A stretch of DNA of 64,000 nucleotides from an uncultured Pseudomonadales bacterium (GTDB lineage Bacteria; Pseudomonadota; Gammaproteobacteria; Pseudomonadales; Azotimanducaceae). Positions 37,495 through 44,367 of the stretch are shown here, piece after piece. Both the position numbers and the translations under genes were made by a program. The stretch covers positions 3,462,477-3,526,476 of the forward strand of contig OY282430.1 of the NCBI GenBank assembly GCA_958296025.1. The letters are read 5' to 3'. Numbering within the stretch: the stretch's first letter is position 1; each line of letters opens with the position of its first letter. The notes beneath the pieces were generated by a model that saw nothing but the letters and a program-made list of their open reading frames with translations, was not told the DNA's origin and did not search any database.

Positions 37495-38385
37495 ATGACG
37501 CCTCCGGGACCGATAAAAAACGACACCCTGCCCAAGAAGACCCAACGGGTGGTTGCCTCAGACTGGTTCAGCCACGCCATCATCGCGGTCATCGTCTTCA
37601 ACGCCGCCATCATCGGCCTGGACACTTGGCCGGCCTTCGCCGCCCTGCACGGCGGTTGGCTGCAATTCGCCAACGAGGTCTGTCTAGGCATCTTTGTTCT
37701 GGAGATGCTGCTCAAGCTGACGGCCCACTATCCACGCATGCAGCGCTTCTTCGCCAACGGCTGGAACCTATTCGACTTCGCCATCATCCTGTTCAGCCTG
37801 CTTCCGGAAAACGGGGAACTGGCCACGGTGGCCCGCTTGGCCCGGCTGCTGCGGGTGATGCGCTTGATCTCCACGATGCCGGAACTGCGCCTGATCGTCG
37901 CCACACTGGTGCGCTCCATTCCCAGCATGGCAAACGTGCTGCTGCTGCTATCCGTGATCTTCTACATCTACGGCGTCGCCGGCTACCACCTGTTCCATGA
38001 AATCGACCCCACTCATTGGCGCAATCTGGGCATCTCCCTGCTGTCGCTGTTCCGCATCGTCACCTTGGAGGACTGGACGGATATCATGTACAACGCCATG
38101 GCGCATTACCCTTGGGCCTGGCTGTTCTTCGTCAGCTTCGTCGTCACCGGCACCTTCGTGATCATCAACCTGTTCATCGCGGTGATGCTGAACAACCTGG
38201 AGCATGTCAAGCAGGAGCGCCTCCAGGATCTGCGCACGCCGCCCACGGTGGATGAACTGGTGCGGGAACTGAGACGCACCCAAGACGCCCTGCACCGGCT
38301 GATCCACCGGCTGGAACCCGGATCCGATCGGCCTTCCGATCGCCGGCAAGGTGGCGGCGAAGGGTTGGGGGCCACCAAGCTTTGA
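37495..38385 (+). CDS. Voltage-gated cation channel (BacNav/CavMr-like), filter TLEDWTD
   Basis: 296-residue single-domain, six-helix channel that would tetramerise in the inner membrane. S4 carries four arginines at three-residue spacing (RLARLLRVMR). The pore has LLSLFRIVTLEDWTDIMYNAM, with filter residues T190 L191 E192 D193 W194 T195 D196. S6 is TFVIINLFIAVMLNNLEH, and a C-terminal helical region (about 250-275) resembles the tetramerising coiled coil. NaChBac-type sodium channels have TLESW; the Asp at the third and sixth filter positions recalls the engineered Ca2+-selective CavAb (TLDDWSD), so Ca2+ permeation is plausible. It starts 205 bp after the insertion sequence. Confidence 0.9.
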   Translation: MTPPGPIKNDTLPKKTQRVVASDWFSHAIIAVIVFNAAIIGLDTWPAFAALHGGWLQFANEVCLGIFVLEMLLKLTAHYPRMQRFFANGWNLFDFAIILFSLLPENGELATVARLARLLRVMRLISTMPELRLIVATLVRSIPSMANVLLLLSVIFYIYGVAGYHLFHEIDPTHWRNLGISLLSLFRIVTLEDWTDIMYNAMAHYPWAWLFFVSFVVTGTFVIINLFIAVMLNNLEHVKQERLQDLRTPPTVDELVRELRRTQDALHRLIHRLEPGSDRPSDRRQGGGEGLGATKL

Positions 38386-38605
38386 TGGCGGGCTGACCAT
38401 CAGGAACGCTTGAACGCACTTACCCGAACGGCATTCGATGAGATGGCGGTCGCCATTGGCGGGAACGGGCGTTGTCTTGGGCCGGCCACGAAGAGGAGCT
38501 CTTTTGCTCGATTGCGGCAAGGCACGATCAGTGCAGCCCACTGGACTTCCACAGCCGGTCGCTGTCGTGTAGCTTTATTCATCGACAGGTTTCGGGAGTT
38601 CCGCC

Positions 38606-39331
38606 ATGTCTCAATTCAACAAGGACGGCGTCAGCATTTACTACGAAGAATCGGGGCCTTCCGACGGTTTCCCCATTCTGCTCATCGCGCCGGGCGGCAT
38701 GAAATCCGCCATTTCTCTTTGGGCCAATGCGCCTTGGAACCCGCTAGCCCACCTCGCCGAGACCTTCCGGGTCATCGCCATGGATCAACGCAACGCCGGG
38801 CGCTCCACCGCCCCAATCAGGGCGCAGGACTCTTGGCGCAGCTACGCGGCGGATCAGCTGGGTTTGATGGATCATTTGGGCGTCGATCGGTTTCTGGTGG
38901 CCGGCATGTGCATCGGCGGCGCCTATGCTATGGGCCTTATCGAAGCCGCCGCGCAGCGGGTGAGCGCGGCAGTGCTCTTGCAGCCCATCGGTTTGCAGAA
39001 CAACCGAGCCGCCTTCTATGAGATGTACGACGGCTGGGCGGCGGAACTGAAGGCTACTCGCCCGGATGTCGGCGATGCGGCCTTGGCCGCCTTCCGAGAG
39101 AACCTGTACGGCGGGGACTTCCTGTTCAACGTCTCCCGAGACTTCGTGCGCACCGTCACCACCCCACTGCTGGTGCTGAAGGGCAACGACCTCTACCATC
39201 CCGCCGCCGTTTCCCGGCAAGTTGTTGACTTGGCCGCCAACGCGGAACTGATCGAGGACTGGAAAACCGGGGAGGCGGTGGACGCCGCCCGGCGCGAGGT
39301 GGTCGCCTTCCTGAAGCGCCACGCCCATTGA
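38606..39331 (+). CDS. Alpha/beta hydrolase with Cys nucleophile
   Basis: 241-residue alpha/beta-hydrolase fold protein without signal peptide. The oxyanion region is ILLIAPGGMKSAI; the nucleophile elbow is LVAGMCIGGAYAMG, with Cys102 in place of the usual Ser. The probable His is in NDLYHPAAVSRQV; the Asp is less clear (LLVLKGND). Cys nucleophiles occur in dienelactone hydrolases and some related families, so it may be a thioester-forming hydrolase or a non-canonical acyltransferase. Substrate unknown. It is a single gene, with 220 bp before it and a 100-bp gap to a convergent glycosyltransferase. Confidence 0.82.
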   Translation: MSQFNKDGVSIYYEESGPSDGFPILLIAPGGMKSAISLWANAPWNPLAHLAETFRVIAMDQRNAGRSTAPIRAQDSWRSYAADQLGLMDHLGVDRFLVAGMCIGGAYAMGLIEAAAQRVSAAVLLQPIGLQNNRAAFYEMYDGWAAELKATRPDVGDAALAAFRENLYGGDFLFNVSRDFVRTVTTPLLVLKGNDLYHPAAVSRQVVDLAANAELIEDWKTGEAVDAARREVVAFLKRHAH

Positions 39332-39434
39332 AATCGGCTTAATTTCCGACGCCCAATCCGGCGCCATCGGCGAATTTGCAGCCCAGTGCCTTCGCCAACT
39401 CTTAAGTTAGTCCGAGATTAAGCGAAGGTCTTCT

Positions 39435-40508
39435 TCAGCCGTCACCGGCATCGGGCGCCATGCGTCTTGCCGAGGGAAACCCCAGCCGCTCCTTCACCAA
39501 GTACAGCGGGCGCTGCTTCACTTCCCGGTAGATGCGCCCAATATATTCGCCGAAAACGCCGATCACCACCAACTGCACACCGCCCATGAACAATAGGGCT
39601 ACGAACAGCGTCGTGGTGCCACTGACCCAAACGTCGGCGACAATGCGTTGCACGATGGCAAGAACAACCCCTACCGCGGCCAACCCGGCAACCAGCAGGC
39701 CAAACCAAATGGCTAGGCGCAGGGGCACGAAGGAGAAGGAGAGGGCGCCGTCCGTAGCCAAGCGCAGCAGCATCCTCAGCGACCACTTGGTCATGCCGGC
39801 GTCACGGGCCGCCCGTATAAAGTGTACCGGTTCCTGTCGAAAGCCGGCCCAGGCCACCATGCCGCGCAGATAGCGGTCCCGTTCCGGCATGGCTAGGAAG
39901 GCATCGATCACTCGTCGATCCATCAGCCGGAATTCGCCCACATCGACCGGCATGCTGATCTCAGAGATAAGGTTTATGAACCAAAGGAATGCCTTGCTGG
40001 TCCAGCGCTTGAAGAGGCCCTCGCCCTCGCGCCGCTGGCGCACGCCGTAGGCCACGTCTGTCCCCTGCCGCCAACGCACCAGCATTTCGGGGATGACTTC
40101 CGGCGGATCCTGCAGGTCGGCGTCAATGATGGTGGCGGCTTCCCCAGCCGCTTGCGCCAAGCCGGCGGTGATGGCCACTTGTTGGCCGAAGTTGCGCGAC
40201 AGGGACAACACGCGCACCCGCGCATCAGCTAGCTGTAGGCCGCGCAACAAAGCCAAGGTCCCGTCGCGACTGCCGTCGTCCACGTAGATGAGTTCGAATT
40301 CGATTTTTGGAACGCCCTCCAGCACGGCCACCAGACGCGCGTGAGTGCCGGGTAGCGCCGCCTCTTCATTGAAGCAGGGCACCACTATGGAAAGCAGGAT
40401 TTTGCCGCTGCGGCTGCCGCCCAGCCCGCTGCGCGGGTCTTGCTGGTTGGACGGTTGCTGATTTTGCTGGTTCAAGTCGGCATCACCCCAGGAAATTCGC
40501 GATTCCAA
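39435..40508 (-). CDS. GT2 glycosyltransferase, polyprenyl-phosphate type (GtrB/ArnC-like)
   Basis: 357 residues. The GT-A catalytic domain (about 38-260) starts LLSIVVPCFNEEAALP and contains YVDDGSRDGTL, the metal-binding IIDADLQDPPEVIP and a FRLMDRRVIDAFLAMPERDRYLRGM acceptor region. Two C-terminal transmembrane helices follow (LAIWFGLLVAGLAAVGVVLAIV; TLFVALLFMGGVQLVVIGVFGEYIGRIYREVK). This matches enzymes that move a sugar onto undecaprenyl phosphate for O-antigen or lipid A modification. No flippase or final transferase is adjacent, so the acceptor pathway is unknown. The N-terminal 35 residues are Gln/Asn-rich and may be partly untranslated. Confidence 0.9.
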   Translation of the reverse strand: MESRISWGDADLNQQNQQPSNQQDPRSGLGGSRSGKILLSIVVPCFNEEAALPGTHARLVAVLEGVPKIEFELIYVDDGSRDGTLALLRGLQLADARVRVLSLSRNFGQQVAITAGLAQAAGEAATIIDADLQDPPEVIPEMLVRWRQGTDVAYGVRQRREGEGLFKRWTSKAFLWFINLISEISMPVDVGEFRLMDRRVIDAFLAMPERDRYLRGMVAWAGFRQEPVHFIRAARDAGMTKWSLRMLLRLATDGALSFSFVPLRLAIWFGLLVAGLAAVGVVLAIVQRIVADVWVSGTTTLFVALLFMGGVQLVVIGVFGEYIGRIYREVKQRPLYLVKERLGFPSARRMAPDAGDG

Positions 40509-40836
40509 CGCACTGGGCTACTCCCGTGGACCCGAATGCGTCCCCAATAACGGACATAATGCGTTCAGGGCTAGGCGAAATTCAACCTAAGTGAGTGCAG
40601 ATTCCTGTTGCAGGCCTGTTGCAGGTAGAGGGCCAAATTAGGGTCCAATCCTGTGGGTTAAATCCGCCCTCTGTTTCCGGCATTTTAGCCCTTTGACGGG
40701 CCCTGCCAACACCCTGCTCAGGCTGCTTCGCCAAGGGCGTGGAAACCCCCTCATAGGCTATCCGGGGCGTCCGCGCCGCTTGCATCCGGCCGCGCAAAGG
40801 TATCCTCCCGGCAAGGTTTTCGCGTATCCTTGCCGC
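40509..40836. other. Intergenic region between divergent GT2 and P450 genes
   Basis: 328 bp that must hold the promoters of both divergent genes. A TTGACG at 40692-40697 has no convincing -10 partner. The only clear structure is a 7-bp inverted repeat just before the P450 start (listed separately). No small gene is supported. Confidence 0.6.
40810..40834 (+). promoter_or_regulatory. 7-bp inverted repeat directly upstream of the P450 start
   Basis: GGCAAGG and CCTTGCC flank an 11-nt spacer and end 2 nt before the ATG at 40837. In RNA this would be a hairpin over the ribosome-binding region; as DNA it could be an operator. No strong Shine-Dalgarno is otherwise visible for this gene. Confidence 0.4.
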
Positions 40837-42072
40837 ATGGATATCCCCAACCCGCAAACGGTGCCCTTGGAGGACTTCGACCTCTCGGACCCGCACATCT
40901 TCCAGCAGGACGCCCACTGGGGCTACTTCAAACGCCTGCGCGAGGAGGCGCCGGCGCATTACTGCCGGGAGAGCAAGTTCGGGCCGTACTGGTCGGTCAC
41001 CCGCTTCAACGACATTCTCAGTGTGGACCGCAACCACCAAGTCTTTTCCTCGGCGGACGGCATCACTCTCGGCCCGCCCATTTCGGTGCCGGAGCAGGAG
41101 GTGCTGGACACGCCCATGTTCATCGCCATGGATCCGCCCAAGCACGACGTGCAGCGGGCCACCGTGCAGCCAGTGGCGGAGCCGCGCAACCTGAGGGCGC
41201 TGGAGGCGACCATCCGGGAGCGCGCCGCCCGCATTCTCGATTCCCTGCCGGAGAACGAAACCTTCAATTGGGTGGATCTGGTGTCCATCGAACTGACCAC
41301 CCAAATGCTGGCCACCCTGTTCGACTTTCCCTTTGAGGAGCGGCGCAAACTCACCTACTGGTCGGACGTGGCCACGGCATCCCCGGAAACGGGGATCATC
41401 GCGTCCTTCGCCGAGCGCCGCGCCGAGCTGCTCAAGTGCCTGGAGTACTTCACCCGCCTGTGGAACGAGCGGGTCAACCAACCCCCGGCCCACGACCTGA
41501 TCTCCATGCTGGCCCACGGAAAGAACACCCGCCATATGGAACCCTTGGAGTTCCTCGGCAACCTGATTCTGCTGATCGTCGGCGGCAACGACACCACCCG
41601 CAACTCCATCTCCGGCGGGGTGGTGGCCCTAAACCAGCATCCCGAGCAGTATGACAAGCTGCGCGCCAATCCAGGCCTGATTCCCAACATGGTCTCCGAG
41701 ATCATCCGTTGGCAGACGCCCCTGGCCTACATGCGCCGCATCGCCGCCGAGGACACGGAGCTTTGCGGCCAGCGCATCCGCGCCGGGGACAAGGTGGTGA
41801 TGTGGTACGTCTCGGGCAACCGGGATGAAACCGTCATTGACGAGCCGGACGCCTTCATCATCGACCGCAAGAACGCCCGCCACCACCTGTCCTTCGGCTT
41901 CGGCATCCACCGCTGCATGGGCAACCGCCTAGCTGAGATGCAGCTGCGCATCCTTTGGGAGGAGATCATGTCCCGCTTCCGCTTCGTGGAGGTGGTCGGC
42001 CCGCAGGTGCGGACCCTTTCCTCCTTCGTGCGCGGCTACACTCAACTGCCGGTGCGGGTGCATCGGTTGTGA
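40837..42072 (+). CDS. Cytochrome P450, CYP153-like alkane/fatty-acid hydroxylase
   Basis: 411-residue soluble class I P450. I-helix motif GGNDTTRN (249-256); ExxR in SEIIRWQTPLAYMRRIAAEDTEL; heme-binding loop HLSFGFGIHRCMGNRLAE with Cys360. The VVMWYVSGNRDETVI and NARHHLSFGFGIHRCMGNRLAE strings are strongly CYP153-like, the family that hydroxylates terminal carbons of alkanes and related chains. Start ATG 40837 (MDIPNPQTVPLEDF) rather than the longer frame from 40693. CYP153 needs a ferredoxin and reductase, usually adjacent; neither is here. A DUF1640-type gene follows after 14 bp. Confidence 0.93.
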   Translation: MDIPNPQTVPLEDFDLSDPHIFQQDAHWGYFKRLREEAPAHYCRESKFGPYWSVTRFNDILSVDRNHQVFSSADGITLGPPISVPEQEVLDTPMFIAMDPPKHDVQRATVQPVAEPRNLRALEATIRERAARILDSLPENETFNWVDLVSIELTTQMLATLFDFPFEERRKLTYWSDVATASPETGIIASFAERRAELLKCLEYFTRLWNERVNQPPAHDLISMLAHGKNTRHMEPLEFLGNLILLIVGGNDTTRNSISGGVVALNQHPEQYDKLRANPGLIPNMVSEIIRWQTPLAYMRRIAAEDTELCGQRIRAGDKVVMWYVSGNRDETVIDEPDAFIIDRKNARHHLSFGFGIHRCMGNRLAEMQLRILWEEIMSRFRFVEVVGPQVRTLSSFVRGYTQLPVRVHRL

Positions 42073-42086
42073 CTTAGGAAACACCC

Positions 42087-42626
42087 ATGACGGAACCCAT
42101 TGCCTTTGACACCCACAAGTTCGTCAAGCACCTGACGGAGAACGGCTTCACCGAGCAGCAAGCCGAAGTGCTTGCCGACGAACAGGTCCATTTGCTGAAC
42201 AGCAACTTGGCGACCAAGGCCAACATCGAGGCGCTACAGCAGGCGACCAGGGCCGACATAAAGGCGCTACAGCAGGCGACCAAGGCCGACATAAAGGCGC
42301 TACAGCAGGCGACCAAGGCCGACATCGAGGCGCTACAACAGGCGACCAAGGCCGAAATCGAGGCGCTACAACAGGCGACCAAGGCCGACATCGAGGCGCT
42401 AAGGCAGACGACCAAGGCCGAAATCGAGGCGCTAAAGCAGACGACCAAAACTGAGATCGAGGCGCTAAAGCAGACGACCAAGGCCGAAATCGAGGCGCTA
42501 AAGCAGACGACCAAAACTGAGATCCAAGCGGCTAAAACGGAGTTGCTGAAATGGTTTTTTGGCGCCCTTTTCAGCGCCCTATTTGCGCAGGCTGGGCTGA
42601 TTGTCGCCTTGATCAAGCTGCTTTAG
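42087..42626 (+). CDS. DUF1640/CCDC90-type coiled-coil protein with 11-residue repeats
   Basis: 179 residues. The head domain FDTHKFVKHLTENGFTEQQAEVLADEQ (8-34) is typical of DUF1640. Residues 42-151 are ten 11-residue units of type ATKADIEALQQ, giving a hendecad coiled coil, and a C-terminal transmembrane segment (WFFGALFSALFAQAGLIVALI) anchors it. It has the same architecture as the protein at 13408-14067 but an unrelated repeat sequence. It lies 14 bp after the P450 gene, suggesting co-transcription, although a functional link is not evident. Its role is unknown. Confidence 0.85.
   Translation: MTEPIAFDTHKFVKHLTENGFTEQQAEVLADEQVHLLNSNLATKANIEALQQATRADIKALQQATKADIKALQQATKADIEALQQATKAEIEALQQATKADIEALRQTTKAEIEALKQTTKTEIEALKQTTKAEIEALKQTTKTEIQAAKTELLKWFFGALFSALFAQAGLIVALIKLL
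42210..42539 (+). repeat. 10 tandem copies of a 33-bp coding repeat
   Basis: In-frame 33-bp units encoding (A/T)TKA(D/E)IEAL(Q/K)Q. The first five or six units share nearly identical DNA, and the last four form a second subgroup (TTKTEIEALKQ), indicating at least two rounds of duplication. Confidence 0.95.
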
Positions 42627-42663
42627 CTTGAGGCGGCGTTAGGGCGCTTTGCCGCCGCAACGC

Positions 42664-44328
42664 TCACTGCTTGCCGGAAACCACTACGTCGATCAGGTAG
42701 GGCTTGCCGCTGGCCAACCCCCGCCGCAAGGCCGCAGCCAGCGCTTCGGGGTTGCTGGCCTGTTCCGCCGACACCCCCATGCCATTGGCCATCTCCACGA
42801 ATCCCAAGGTTGGATTGGTCAGATCCATGTGCGGGTAGGCGCGGTTCGAAGGCACGTTGAAACGATGCCGGTACAGGTCGATGTTGTGCTTCAGCACACG
42901 ATATTCGCGATTGGAAAGCACCACGAAAATGACCGGCAGGCCGTAATGGGCGGCTGTCCATAGGGCTTGGATGCTGTACATGGCGGAGCCGTCGCCGGTC
43001 AGGGCCACCACGGGCCGGCCGGGCAAGGCGACCTGAACGCCCAAGGCGGAGGCGATGCCTTGACCGATGCCGCCGCCGCGCCCGGCGAAATAGTCGCCGG
43101 GGCCGCGAAAGTCGAACAGGGCCTCCACGTCCTGATAGCCGGTGATGGTCTCATCAACGATGACGACCTCCGGCGGCAGCTGGATGCTGATTTCGTGCAG
43201 CGCCCGCTTCGGCGTCATGGGACGCGCATCCCAAACCTTGCGCAGGGCCTCTCCGTCCCTTCTTCGTTGCGCCTCCTGGGCCGCCCGCAAGACGGTGTTC
43301 CTGTCTGCGACGGCTGCCTTGAAGGCGCCATCCCCCCGTTCGGCCAATTGGTTGTTGATGCGGCTCAGCGCGTCGGCCAAGCCGCCGACCAAGCCGATGT
43401 CCACCCGGTGGTTGGCAGCGAGCCGCCCTTCAGATTCGCAGATTTGAATGATCCTTGCGCCCTCCGGCAGCTGAGGGCCTGGATCGAACCATAGCTCCGG
43501 GATCAAGTCGGCGCCGACTAGAAGCACTAGGTCCCTATCCGCTAAGGCGCTGCACACGGCGGCGGCTGTAAAGGGAATGCGGCCTTGGTTGCTGGGATGA
43601 CGGCTGGGAAAGGCGGCTTGTACACGCAACGGCTCATGCCAAACTGGCGCCCCTAGTCGTTCCGCCAGTTCGACCAAGGCAGCGGACGCCCTTGCGGTCG
43701 CCACATTGTCCCCGGCGATGACACCCGGCGCCGTGCTGCCCAAGAGGGCCGCCACCGCCGCGTCCAGGCCGGATGCCGACACTTGCGGGCGGTCGTGCCA
43801 CTGTTGCGGAGGCTGGGTGCCGATTTCGGTTTCCTGCTCCATCACGTCAATGGGCAGGGCGACGAACACCGGCCCCGCTGGGGGCGCCTGGGCGATGGTG
43901 AAGGCACGGTGCAGCATCAGGCGCAGTTCGTCGGCGTTGGCCGGTTCGCCGGCCCACTTGACCACCGGCGCAGCCATCGCCGCCAAGTCGTGGCCCAGCA
44001 CTGGCTCCCGCAGGCGCAGCCTGGTGTCCTGCTGCCCGGCGGTGACCAGCATGGGGGTGCGCGCCTTAAGTACGCTGTACAGCATGCCCATGGCATTGCC
44101 CAAGCCCGGTGCCACATGCAAGTTGACCACACCGACTTTGCCGCTGGCCTCGGCGTAGCCCTTGGCGGCACCCACGGCCACGCCCTCATGCAGCGCCATG
44201 TAGTAGGTGATCTGCGGATGGTCGGCCAAGCTGTCGAGCAGCGGGCTCTCCGTGGTCCCCGGGTTGCCGAACAGGCAGTCGACCCCTTGGGCCACTAAGC
44301 TGTTCATCAATACTTCGCGTCCGCGCAT
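42664..44328 (-). CDS. ThDP-dependent decarboxylase (benzoylformate decarboxylase/acetolactate synthase-like)
   Basis: 554-residue thiamin-diphosphate enzyme. The N-terminal Pyr domain contains the activating Glu in MALHEGVAVGAAKGYAEASG, near 48. A central domain follows, and the C-terminal PP domain carries VVALTGDGSAMYSIQALWTAAHYGLPVIFVVLSNREYRVLKHN, the GDG..N Mg-ThDP motif. The pattern fits the benzoylformate decarboxylase branch better than large-subunit acetolactate synthase. It would decarboxylate an aryl or branched 2-oxo acid. No mandelate or ilv genes are adjacent, so the substrate is unassigned. It is convergent with the DUF1640 gene across a 37-bp gap that contains GGCGGC/GCCGCC, a weak stem without a T-run. 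Confidence 0.87.
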   Translation of the reverse strand: MRGREVLMNSLVAQGVDCLFGNPGTTESPLLDSLADHPQITYYMALHEGVAVGAAKGYAEASGKVGVVNLHVAPGLGNAMGMLYSVLKARTPMLVTAGQQDTRLRLREPVLGHDLAAMAAPVVKWAGEPANADELRLMLHRAFTIAQAPPAGPVFVALPIDVMEQETEIGTQPPQQWHDRPQVSASGLDAAVAALLGSTAPGVIAGDNVATARASAALVELAERLGAPVWHEPLRVQAAFPSRHPSNQGRIPFTAAAVCSALADRDLVLLVGADLIPELWFDPGPQLPEGARIIQICESEGRLAANHRVDIGLVGGLADALSRINNQLAERGDGAFKAAVADRNTVLRAAQEAQRRRDGEALRKVWDARPMTPKRALHEISIQLPPEVVIVDETITGYQDVEALFDFRGPGDYFAGRGGGIGQGIASALGVQVALPGRPVVALTGDGSAMYSIQALWTAAHYGLPVIFVVLSNREYRVLKHNIDLYRHRFNVPSNRAYPHMDLTNPTLGFVEMANGMGVSAEQASNPEALAAALRRGLASGKPYLIDVVVSGKQ

Positions 44329-44367
44329 GGGCGCTCCTCACCGCCTGCAAAGTGGGCAAACAAAGGA

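Noticed and set aside
35943-38000. Very long open frame (685 codons) overlapping the transposase
   Set aside because: It is out of frame with the clearly recognisable transposase, is extremely Arg/Pro-rich and runs on into the channel gene; it is a shadow of GC-rich coding sequence.
42627-42663. Rho-independent terminator between convergent genes
   Set aside because: The GGCGGC/GCCGCC stem has a long loop and no T-run; support is too weak to list.
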